From contig NZ_QLKQ01000001.1 in assembly GCF_003349955.1 (NCBI RefSeq), forward strand, positions 86,691 to 150,690: a DNA stretch of 64,000 bases. The letters run 5' to 3'. The notes below the pieces were generated by a model that saw only the letters and a list, made by a program, of their open reading frames with translations, was not told the DNA's origin and searched no databases. Positions 45,104-52,783 of the stretch are shown one piece after another; the first letter of the stretch is position 1, and every line of letters begins with the position of its first letter. The DNA is from Azospirillum brasilense (lineage in GTDB: Bacteria; Pseudomonadota; Alphaproteobacteria; Azospirillales; Azospirillaceae). The position numbers and the translations under genes were made by a program.

Positions 45104-47509
45104 TCAAGCCGGCCCAATGGCTCCAAGATGGCGGGCCAGCGCGGCTTCGAGAAGGCGCGGGGTCACCGGTTTGTGCATCAGGCCGAGACCGTGCTGCGCG
45201 GCGTCGCGCTGCGGTTCCGGCCCGATCTCCCCGGTGACGATCAGGCCCGGAACGCCCTCGCCGAACAGGTCGCGGATGCGCAGGATCGCCTCGGTACCGA
45301 CACGCCCCTGGCGCAGCCGGTAATCGGCCAGCACGATGTCGGGTCGCCGGCCGCCGCCGCGCAGTTGCTCCAGCGCCTCGCCGATGCTTCCGGCGGACAG
45401 CACCTCGAATCCCCATTCGCCGAGCATCGCCGCCAGCCCCATCAGAACGATGGCGTCGTCCTCCACGACCACGGCCAGCCGCCCGTCCCCGGTCGTCGCC
45501 TTAGCCTCGTCCCGCGCCATTCGGACGGGCGGCGGAGGATGCGGCGCGTCGTGGCGGACCAGCGGCACGCTGACCGAGAAGATCGAACCGCGCTCCGGAC
45601 GCGACACCAGATCGACCGGGTGATCGAGCAAACGCGACAGCCGCCGCACGATGGCGAGGCCGAGGCCGAGACCCTGGTCGCGGTCGCGCTCCGGATTGCC
45701 GATCTGGTGGAACTCCTCGAAGATGCGCTCCCGCTGGTCGGGCGGGATGCCCAGGCCGGTGTCGTGCACCTCGACGCACAGGCGGGTTCCCTGGGGCCGG
45801 CAATCGACCATCACGCGGCCGCGGTCGGTGTAGCGGATGGCGTTGTCGACCAGATTGCGCAGCATCCGGCCCAGCAGGACGCGGTCGCTGCGCACCGTGC
45901 CGGTGAAGGGTACGACCCGCCAGTCCAGCCCCTTGGCCTCGGCCAGCGGGGCGTAGGCGGCGGACAGCGGGCCGAGCAGGTCGGAGACCGGGAACTCCTC
46001 GATCTGCGGCGCCACCACCCCGGCGTCGAGGCGCGACACGTCGAGCAGGCTGTCCAGAAGATCCTTCAGCGTGTCCAGCCCCTGCTGGAGCCGGTCGAGC
46101 GCCCGCTGCCCGGTCTCGCCGGTGACGTGCGGGCCGAGCGCCCCGGCGAACAGGAGGATCGACTGCATGGGCTGGCGCAGGTCGTGGCTGGCCGCGGCGA
46201 GGAAACGCCCCTTGGAGCGGTCGGCCTCCTCCGCCGCCTGCTGGGCGCGCCGGATGTCGTGGATGTCCACCGCGGTGCCGATCCAGGAGACGATGCGTCC
46301 CTTTTCCCGCACCGGCACCACGCGGCACTGGTGCCAGCGCCACGCCCCGTCGGCGCGGCGCATCCGTATGTTGCTCTGATAGGGGGTGCCGGCGGCGATC
46401 GACCGCGTCCGCAGCTCCAGGTACGCGGCGCGGTCGTCGGGATGGAAGCCCTGCCACGCCGACATGGTCTCCGGGTCCTGCCCGGTGTAGGTGCGCAATT
46501 CCTCGTTGTAGTACTCGGGCGTGCCGTCGGAACGGTTGATCCACATGAGCAGCGGCGTGTTGTCCACCAGCGTGCGGAACCGCGCCTCGCTCGACCGCAG
46601 CGCCTCCTCCGCACGCTTGCGGGCGGTGATGTCGCGGGCCACCCCGACGACGCCGGTGGTGCTTCCCCCGTCGTCGCGCAAGGGCATCACGCTGATCATC
46701 AGGACGCGCCGCCCGTCCTCCGTCGGGAAGGGCAACTCCTCCTCGACCGTCTCCTCACGCCCGGTGGCGATCACCCGTCCGCACAGGTCGTCGAGGCGCT
46801 TCGCCTCCTCCGGCGGGAACAGGTCGCCGCCGGTCAGCCCCGCCACCGCGTCCCGCGTCCGGCCGAACAGGCGCGCGGTCGCGGCGTTGACCAGGGTGAA
46901 GCGGCGCTCGCGGTCCTTGGTGAAGATCGGGTCGGTGACGCTCTCCAAAAGACTTTCCAGCAGGGTGTTCTTGTCCCGCAGCAGCCTTTCGGCCGCCTGG
47001 GCGGCACGTCGGGCGGCCTGGGAGTCCATCTCGTGCATGGCGAGGCGGGCGAACTCCTCCAGATCCCGCTCGTCCTCCGCGCTGAACTCGGGATGGGGCT
47101 GGTGGTCGAGAAGGGAGAAGGTGCCGATCCGCAAGCCGTCCGGCGTAATCAGCGGCGCTCCGGCGTAGAAGCGCAAATGCGGCGGCCCGGTGACCGCCTC
47201 ATGACCGGCGAAGCGGTCGTCCTCCAGCGCGTCGCGGACGACCAGCACCGCGTCGCCGAGGAGGGTGAAGGGGCAGAAGGGCAGTTGCCGCTCGGCAGGC
47301 ACCGTTTCCAGCCCATAGCCGGCCTTGGACCATTGCCGCGTCCCGTCCAACAGGTTGATCGTCACGACGGGCATGCGGAAGTGACGGGCACCCAGCCGGG
47401 CCAGCCGGTTGAAAACCGCTTCCGGCGGCGCGTCCGCCGCACCGTCGCTCTCCAGCCGATCCAGCCGGGGGCGCTCACTCGAAGGCCATGGCGGCTCTGT
47501 GCTGGTCAA
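45104..47509 (-). CDS. GAF-PAS-PAS hybrid histidine kinase with C-terminal receiver
   Basis: The 801-residue cytoplasmic protein has a GAF domain (about 30-175), two PAS domains (about 200-310 and 320-440), HisKA with H-box FLAAASHDLRQPMQSILLF, an ATPase domain (N-box NLVDNAIRYTDRG, G-box DTGLGIPPDQRERIFEEF) and a receiver at the C-terminus (LAVVVEDDAIVLMGLAAML, phosphoacceptor in DIVLADYRL). The SHDLRQPMQ H-box is typical of kinases that also carry a C-terminal receiver. I place the start at a TTG at 47509 with AAGGGG upstream; an earlier TTG at 47539 lacks a binding site. The PstS-like lipoprotein gene follows. Confidence 0.87.
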   Translation of the reverse strand: MTSTEPPWPSSERPRLDRLESDGAADAPPEAVFNRLARLGARHFRMPVVTINLLDGTRQWSKAGYGLETVPAERQLPFCPFTLLGDAVLVVRDALEDDRFAGHEAVTGPPHLRFYAGAPLITPDGLRIGTFSLLDHQPHPEFSAEDERDLEEFARLAMHEMDSQAARRAAQAAERLLRDKNTLLESLLESVTDPIFTKDRERRFTLVNAATARLFGRTRDAVAGLTGGDLFPPEEAKRLDDLCGRVIATGREETVEEELPFPTEDGRRVLMISVMPLRDDGGSTTGVVGVARDITARKRAEEALRSSEARFRTLVDNTPLLMWINRSDGTPEYYNEELRTYTGQDPETMSAWQGFHPDDRAAYLELRTRSIAAGTPYQSNIRMRRADGAWRWHQCRVVPVREKGRIVSWIGTAVDIHDIRRAQQAAEEADRSKGRFLAAASHDLRQPMQSILLFAGALGPHVTGETGQRALDRLQQGLDTLKDLLDSLLDVSRLDAGVVAPQIEEFPVSDLLGPLSAAYAPLAEAKGLDWRVVPFTGTVRSDRVLLGRMLRNLVDNAIRYTDRGRVMVDCRPQGTRLCVEVHDTGLGIPPDQRERIFEEFHQIGNPERDRDQGLGLGLAIVRRLSRLLDHPVDLVSRPERGSIFSVSVPLVRHDAPHPPPPVRMARDEAKATTGDGRLAVVVEDDAIVLMGLAAMLGEWGFEVLSAGSIGEALEQLRGGGRRPDIVLADYRLRQGRVGTEAILRIRDLFGEGVPGLIVTGEIGPEPQRDAAQHGLGLMHKPVTPRLLEAALARHLGAIGPA

Positions 47510-47743
47510 CGTGGCCCCTTCAGGCAGGACGCGAGGCAAGACGCGGACAAGACGCCGGGAGCGGGTCCGGCCCCGCCTTTACCATCATGTGGGCAAGCTC
47601 AAGGCGCAAGGAAAGACACGGAGCCGGTTTCCCTTCCGCCTCCCGATGGTCTGCGGCACAATTGCTTTGAATGCAAATCCTTTGAGTCCGGGCAATGAGC
47701 CGCCCGCGCCCCCACATGACCAGAAGCCGTTCCCCGTCCCCAC

Positions 47744-47773
47744 CCGGAGCACAGCATGCCGGAGCACAGCATG
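47744..47773 (+). repeat. Tandem duplication of ribosome binding site and start codon
   Basis: The 15 bases CCGGAGCACAGCATG occur twice in direct succession, giving two in-frame ATG starts (47756 and 47771), each with its own GGAG site. Confidence 0.85.
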
Positions 47774-48634
47774 AAGGACAGCAAGCCGAACCACGAATCC
47801 GCCGCCTACCGGATCGCCTTCGAGGACCGTGATTTCCTGTTGAGCGAGCCGATGCGCGGTGTGCGCTTCATGCTCGAATACGCCAAGCCGGAATCGGAAC
47901 TGAAAGCCTGGGGCATCCGCTCGACCATCGTGGTCTACGGCAGCGCGCGGGTGCCCTCGCCCGAGCGGGCGGAACAGCTTCTCCGCGACGCGCGGACGCC
48001 GGAGGAGCGGCAGCAGGCCGAGCGGCGGGCCAAGCAGGCGGCCTGGTACGAGGAGGCCCGGACCTTCGGCCGCATCGTGTCGGAGCGCGGCGGCGCCCTG
48101 GCGCCGACCGAGGATGGGCAGCGCGACAACGTGATCGCCACCGGCGGCGGTCCCGGCCTGATGGAGGCCGCCAACCGCGGCGCTCAGGAGGCCGGTGCGC
48201 CGAGCATCGGCTTCAACATCAGCCTGCCGCAGGAGCCGCACCCCAACCCCTACAGCACGCCGGAGCTGACCTTCCGCTTCCACTATTTCGCCATCCGGAA
48301 AATGCATCTGGCGATGCGCGCCAACGGGCTGGCGATCTTCCCCGGCGGCTTCGGCACCTTCGACGAGGCGTTCGAGATCCTGAACCTGCGCAACACCAAC
48401 AAGGCCTCCCGCCTGCCCATCGTCTTCGTCGGCCGCGACTATTGGAACGAGGTGGTGAACTTCCGCGCACTGGCCGACCACGGCATGATCAGCGCCGGCG
48501 ACCTGGAGCTGTTCGACATCGCCGACACGGCGGAGGAGGCGTGGGACTGCATGACCCGGCTCGGCCTCAAGCGCGGCAACCCGCCGCTGGGCCCCGCCGG
48601 CACCGGCATGTCCGCCGCCGACGAGGAGACCTGA
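47756..48634 (+). CDS. LOG family (TIGR00730-type) Rossmann protein
   Basis: The 292-residue protein belongs to the LOG/lysine-decarboxylase-like family: TIVVYGSARVPSPERAEQ, NVIATGGGPGLMEAANRGA and the signature GGFGTFDEAFEIL (PGGxGTxxE). Members hydrolyse nucleotide monophosphates to release a free base, as in cytokinin activation; the substrate here is unknown. The N-terminal extension of about 60 residues makes it longer than plant-type LOG. Two starts are possible because the binding site and ATG are duplicated (47756 or 47771). It is convergent with the DUF3750 gene, 3 bases apart. Confidence 0.85.
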   Translation: MPEHSMKDSKPNHESAAYRIAFEDRDFLLSEPMRGVRFMLEYAKPESELKAWGIRSTIVVYGSARVPSPERAEQLLRDARTPEERQQAERRAKQAAWYEEARTFGRIVSERGGALAPTEDGQRDNVIATGGGPGLMEAANRGAQEAGAPSIGFNISLPQEPHPNPYSTPELTFRFHYFAIRKMHLAMRANGLAIFPGGFGTFDEAFEILNLRNTNKASRLPIVFVGRDYWNEVVNFRALADHGMISAGDLELFDIADTAEEAWDCMTRLGLKRGNPPLGPAGTGMSAADEET

Positions 48635-48637
48635 GGC

Positions 48638-49426
48638 TCAGCCCGGCGGCGGGCTGTCGGCCGCGGGAGCCGTCGGTGCGGGGGCGTTCAGCGCCACCCG
48701 CCCGACGCCCGGGATCTTCACCGCGAGGTCGAAGGGGTCGACTCCGAAGGTCATGCCCAGCAGATTCACCTCGAACCCCTCCTCCCTGGCCAGAAGGAGA
48801 CCGGCGAGGCCGAACAGGCTGACTTGCCAGCCGGTGCCGCTGGGCGCCCGCGCGATCAGGCCGGTGCCCAGATAATCCTTGCCCAGCGCCGTGGAGGGCA
48901 GGTCGAGCCGCAGTTCCGGCACCGCCCGCCCCACCCAGGCGGCGAAGGTGTTGCTGTTGGGGCCGGGCCAGATGCGGTATTCCCCGGCGTAGGGATAGCT
49001 CGCGGCGGCCTCGGCGATCTTGGGGATGGCGGCCTCGGCGGCGGGGCCGCGCAGCTCGGCCAGAACGGCGGGGGCGGAACCGAACCAGCGCCCGTCCGGA
49101 TCGCGGTTGCTGACCGCCACCGCCGGCAGGCCGCGGTAGACCCGCCAGCCGATCACCTCGTAGACGGTGTAGGCCGACGCCCCCGCCGGCTTCACCGCGA
49201 ACCACGGGTGGGTGCCGAAGGCGCCGCGCCAGGACAGGGCGCGGGCGGCGTAGACCTGCACCACCGCCTCTTGCGTCGTGACGGGATCGGGGGCGAGGCC
49301 GACCGACGTGCGATCGGCCCGGCTCCAGTCCACGCCAAGCGTCGCCGTCCCCGACGCGATCACGAAGGCCGGACCGGCCAGCAACAGGACCAGCGTCATC
49401 AAAATCACCAGGATGGTGGCCGTCAT
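48638..49426 (-). CDS. DUF3750 family membrane-anchored protein
   Basis: The 262-residue protein has an N-terminal hydrophobic helix (TATILVILMTLVLLLAGPAFVIA), then a globular part with WFAVKPAGASAYTVYEVIGW, GSAPAVLAELRGPAAEAAIP, YPYAGEYRIWPGPNSNTF and LPSTALGKDYLG. This is the wording of DUF3750, for which I know no function. The helix suggests a periplasmic or membrane-bound protein. The start is the ATG at 49426; a GTG four codons earlier has GGGAG close upstream and is an alternative. It is convergent with the LOG family gene. Confidence 0.75.
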   Translation of the reverse strand: MTATILVILMTLVLLLAGPAFVIASGTATLGVDWSRADRTSVGLAPDPVTTQEAVVQVYAARALSWRGAFGTHPWFAVKPAGASAYTVYEVIGWRVYRGLPAVAVSNRDPDGRWFGSAPAVLAELRGPAAEAAIPKIAEAAASYPYAGEYRIWPGPNSNTFAAWVGRAVPELRLDLPSTALGKDYLGTGLIARAPSGTGWQVSLFGLAGLLLAREEGFEVNLLGMTFGVDPFDLAVKIPGVGRVALNAPAPTAPAADSPPPG

Positions 49427-49548
49427 TCTTTTCCGCACCGCTCCCTCTCGCCTGATGGGCCGTTTCCCAGATAGGCTGTCATCGCCCCGCCCGCCACCGA
49501 TGTTGTACGTTGGGGGCCATCGGCTTGGTTCATCAAAGGAGCGCACCG

Positions 49549-49989
49549 ATGCCCGCCGCCGACCCGACCGACCTTCTGGACCGCATCACCCGGCAGGCGC
49601 CAACCCGCGCCGCGACCATGGAGGTCGCCCGCGCGCTCGGCTGGACCACGGGACCGAGCCGCAAGGGGTGGAAGGTGGTGCAGCCCACCGGCTACGTCGG
49701 CGGCATGGTCGTCCCGCCCAGCGCCGACACCGCCGCCGCGGAGGCGTGGTTCGACCCCGAGGGGACGGAGCGCGGCCTCGTCGGCCCCAGTGCCGAGTTC
49801 CCACCCTATCTGACCAGCCTGGACACCGCCCTGTCCGCCGTCCCCGCGGCGGAGCGGGCGGCCACCCTGCGGACCGCGCTGGACCGTCACCGGGCGTGGC
49901 AGGAGGAGACCGGCCGGGACGACGCGGCGCTCGCCCGCCTGCCCGCCTTTGTCATCGCGGTATGGCTGTCGGTTAAGCTGGCGGCGTGA
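49549..49989 (+). CDS. hypothetical protein
   Basis: The 146-residue protein has no signal peptide, membrane helix or recognised domain. AAGGAG lies 7 bases before the ATG at 49549, so the start is well supported. The N-terminal half contains ATMEVARALGWTTGPSRKGWKVVQPTGY, a helix-turn pattern followed by a basic strand; the C-terminal half is helical (AERAATLRTALDRHRAWQEE). It is convergent with the MscS-type gene, 6 bases apart. I do not recognise it. Confidence 0.65.
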   Translation: MPAADPTDLLDRITRQAPTRAATMEVARALGWTTGPSRKGWKVVQPTGYVGGMVVPPSADTAAAEAWFDPEGTERGLVGPSAEFPPYLTSLDTALSAVPAAERAATLRTALDRHRAWQEETGRDDAALARLPAFVIAVWLSVKLAA

Positions 49990-49995
49990 CGGGGG

Positions 49996-52044
49996 TCACT
50001 CCGCGGCTCCGCTCTGCTTGCCGGTGCCGTTCGTGGCCTGGGCGGCGGCGAAGCCGATGATCCGGTTGGCGGCGTCCGGATCGTCCACCCGCACCACCAC
50101 GCCGCGCCCGACCAAGTGGATGCCGTGATCCTGGAAGGCGCGGATCAGGCGATGGTACGCCTCGCGCCGGATGACGAACTGCTCGTTGGGCTTGGTGATG
50201 AACTTGACCCCGATGATCGCCGCGTCGTCCTCCACCCGCCGCACGCCCTGGGACTTCAACGGTTCGATGAAGCTCGGCCCCATCTCGGGGTCGGCGGACA
50301 GTTCCTTGCCGACCTCCTTCACCAGCTTCTTCACCAACCCCATGTCGGTCTCGGGTGGAACGCGGAACTCCAGACGCATCAGCGCCCAGTCGCGGCTGTA
50401 GTTGGTCAGCGCCTTGATCTGGCCGAAGGGCAGCGTGTGCACCGCGCCGCGGTGGTGGCGCAGCTTCAAGGAGCGCAGGGAGATGCCCTCCACCGTGCCG
50501 CGCAGGTTGCCGACCTCCACATAGTCGCCCATGTGGAACGCGTCCTCCAACAGGAAGAAGACGCCGGCCAGGATGTCGGCGATGGTCGATTGCGCGCCCA
50601 GTCCGATGGCGATGCCGACCACCCCCGCCCCGGCGAGCAGCGGCCCGATCTCGATGCCCAGCGAGGACAGGACGATCATGACGACGATGGCGACCAGCAC
50701 GACCTGAAGGAACTTGCGCAACAGCGGCAGCAAGGTCGCCAGCCGCTGCCCGCGCGACGACACCCCGTCGTGCCGGGCCTCCTCCAGCGTCCGGTCGATC
50801 ATCCGCACCACCATCGTCCAGGCGACGTAGCCCAGCAGAAGCACGACCGTCACGTTGAACAGCAGCCGCAGGGCAATGCCGGTCGCTCCGGTCGCCTGCT
50901 CCACCCGGAATCCCCAGATGGCCGCGGTGGCGAAAACGCCGACGACGAACAGGGCCAACCACAGCGCCCGCATCACCCGTGCCACCGCGGCCTTCCCCGC
51001 CTCCGTCTCCTCCCCCCGGTAGAAGCGGGCGAGCGGGCGCTGGGCCATCAGGGCGATGGCCGGCACCGCCAGCGCCACCAGCAGGCTGGCGAGCATCCGC
51101 GGCCCCGTCGCCGGCTCCAGCCGCACCGCCGCCGCCGCCACGACCAGCCACAAGGCGACGAGATAGACCGAGGCCACCACCGCCCACAGCCCAAGCGTGG
51201 AGTGGTCCTTCACCTCGACGCCCAATGGGCGGGCGATGGCCCGCGCCACCGGAACACGCCCGCGCCACACGCGGTAAAGCAGATACAGAAAGGGCACGGT
51301 GCTCAGCGGCAGGCCGATCGCGACGATGGCGTTCCCGCCGACCCCCAGCGCCAGCAGAAGATCGATCAACCCGAGCACCGTCGCGGCCAACGTCACGGTG
51401 ACCACGCCCGTGCGGTGCAGGGCGCGCGCGTCGGCGTCCTCCAGCGGGATCAGGCGCAGCCTGGGGCGCCTCGGCGCGCAGAGGAAGCGGATCAGCCGGT
51501 CGGTCAGCAGAACGGTCAGCGCCGCCTGGAGCACCGCCAGAAGGACGGCCGGGGCCGCGGGATGCGGCGGACGCACGATCGCGTAAACGACCAGCACCCC
51601 GAGTGCGAAGGCGCCCACCGGAACCAGCCCCAGCACGAAGCGCAACGCGCCGGTCAGCAGCGGCGCCCCGCCGTCCGCCTCCAGCTTGCGGAGCGGCCCC
51701 GCCAGGACCCGGCTCGTCAACAGCAGCGCCGCCGTCCCCGCCGCGAAGAGGGTCAGCAGGCCGCGCAGCAGGCGCAGCGGGTTCACCGCCGCCTCCCGCC
51801 CGTTGGGGCGGGCGAAGGCGTCCGACAGGACGGTGGGAAGCCGTGGATAGGTGGCGGCGACCGCCTCCAGCCGCGCGGCATACACCTCCAGCGCCGTCGT
51901 CGGCCCGCCGGCCGCCGGCGCGTGGGCATCGGGCGTCTGCGCCACGGCCCATCCGGACGGCGAGGCGGCAAACAGCAGGACGGCAAACAGGGCAACGGCC
52001 GGCCACCGGGCCAACCTGCGGCGCGTCCCCGAATCTTCGTTCAT
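49996..52044 (-). CDS. MscS-family mechanosensitive channel
   Basis: The 682-residue membrane protein starts with a signal peptide (cleavage near AVA-QTP) and a periplasmic segment, then about ten membrane helices, and ends with the MscS core. The pore helix and following domain read IVMIVLSSLGIEIGPLLAGAG-type sequence (two parts), GVVGIAIGLGAQSTIADILAG, FHMGDYVEVGNLRGTVEGISLRSLKLR and GAVHTLPFGQIKALTNYSRDW. It is of the larger MscS type with extra N-terminal helices. It should open under membrane tension to release solutes. The ATG at 52044 has AGGA upstream. Its 3' end is close to the convergent unknown gene. Confidence 0.9.
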   Translation of the reverse strand: MNEDSGTRRRLARWPAVALFAVLLFAASPSGWAVAQTPDAHAPAAGGPTTALEVYAARLEAVAATYPRLPTVLSDAFARPNGREAAVNPLRLLRGLLTLFAAGTAALLLTSRVLAGPLRKLEADGGAPLLTGALRFVLGLVPVGAFALGVLVVYAIVRPPHPAAPAVLLAVLQAALTVLLTDRLIRFLCAPRRPRLRLIPLEDADARALHRTGVVTVTLAATVLGLIDLLLALGVGGNAIVAIGLPLSTVPFLYLLYRVWRGRVPVARAIARPLGVEVKDHSTLGLWAVVASVYLVALWLVVAAAAVRLEPATGPRMLASLLVALAVPAIALMAQRPLARFYRGEETEAGKAAVARVMRALWLALFVVGVFATAAIWGFRVEQATGATGIALRLLFNVTVVLLLGYVAWTMVVRMIDRTLEEARHDGVSSRGQRLATLLPLLRKFLQVVLVAIVVMIVLSSLGIEIGPLLAGAGVVGIAIGLGAQSTIADILAGVFFLLEDAFHMGDYVEVGNLRGTVEGISLRSLKLRHHRGAVHTLPFGQIKALTNYSRDWALMRLEFRVPPETDMGLVKKLVKEVGKELSADPEMGPSFIEPLKSQGVRRVEDDAAIIGVKFITKPNEQFVIRREAYHRLIRAFQDHGIHLVGRGVVVRVDDPDAANRIIGFAAAQATNGTGKQSGAAE

Positions 52045-52390
52045 AAGGGGCCATCCTGCCGGAGAGCGACGGAGCGGTGCCCATCGGGCGGAAAAGTCCG
52101 CGCCGATGACGGGGACCGACAATGGGAAACGCTCGTCCGCCCCTCGATCAGGAAGCCAGTACGTTACCGTTGCCTATCGGACGGCCCCGCGGCGGAACGC
52201 GCACCGTGATCCTGCCTTTGGAACATCTCGCAGCATGGCCGGATCATGAAAACGGCCGGAGGCCGCCGCCTGCCGATGCGTAAAGCGTATGTTACCGTAA
52301 CACCCCGGTTCGTGACCTGTCTTCACATGAGGCCATCATAAATCGTTCCTAAAATGCCCGGATTTGAAAACGGCCATAAGGAGCCGCCGC
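52045..52390. other. Intergenic region between MscS and the surface antigen gene
   Basis: About 350 bases between divergent genes. It holds a perfect palindrome TGTTAC-C-GTAACA (52290-52302), a related GTTACCGTTGC at 52163-52173, and AAGGAG before the downstream start. I see no gene or terminator. Confidence 0.5.
52290..52302. promoter_or_regulatory. Palindrome TGTTAC-C-GTAACA
   Basis: This is a 13-base palindrome with perfect 6-base arms, 88 bases before the surface antigen gene. A similar GTTACCGTTGC lies 127 bases further upstream. TetR-type regulators use sites of this shape; the regulator is unknown. Confidence 0.4.
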
Positions 52391-52771
52391 ATGCGCCTGT
52401 TACCCATCCCGTCCTTTGCCTTAGGGCTTTACGCCGTCGCATTGGTCGCGACGCTGGCCGTCGCCACCCCGGCGCAGGCGCAGTTCGGCCTTTTCCTCGG
52501 CGGACGCGGCGGGTTGGATTTGACGGACGAGGATTGGGATTTGTTCCGCAAGGCGCTTGGCGACGCGTTGACGCCCATGGAGGCGGGGCGGCGCACCGAA
52601 TGGAGCAACCCGAAGACCGGCGTGCGCGGCGATGTCCTCGTGCAGAAGGTTCACGAACGCGACGGCGCGCCCTGCGGGGACGTGCAGGCCAACTTCATCC
52701 GGCGCACCGTCCAACCCTACAAGCTGACCTTCTGCAAGATGGCGAACGGGCAGTGGGCGATCGCACCCTGA
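52391..52771 (+). CDS. Small surface-antigen-like secreted protein
   Basis: The 126-residue protein has a signal peptide (cleavage near AQA-QFG, residue 30), a short Gly-rich segment GLFLGGRGG, and a C-terminal domain like that of 17-kDa surface antigens (RT0821/Lpp0805 type): EWSNPKTGVRGDVL, CGDVQANFIRRTV and CKMANGQWAIAP, with two Cys likely forming a disulfide. No lipobox Cys is present. AAGGAG lies upstream of the ATG at 52391. It is convergent with the export cluster; a link to it is only positional. Confidence 0.75.
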   Translation: MRLLPIPSFALGLYAVALVATLAVATPAQAQFGLFLGGRGGLDLTDEDWDLFRKALGDALTPMEAGRRTEWSNPKTGVRGDVLVQKVHERDGAPCGDVQANFIRRTVQPYKLTFCKMANGQWAIAP

Positions 52772-52783
52772 CGGACGCCGCCG

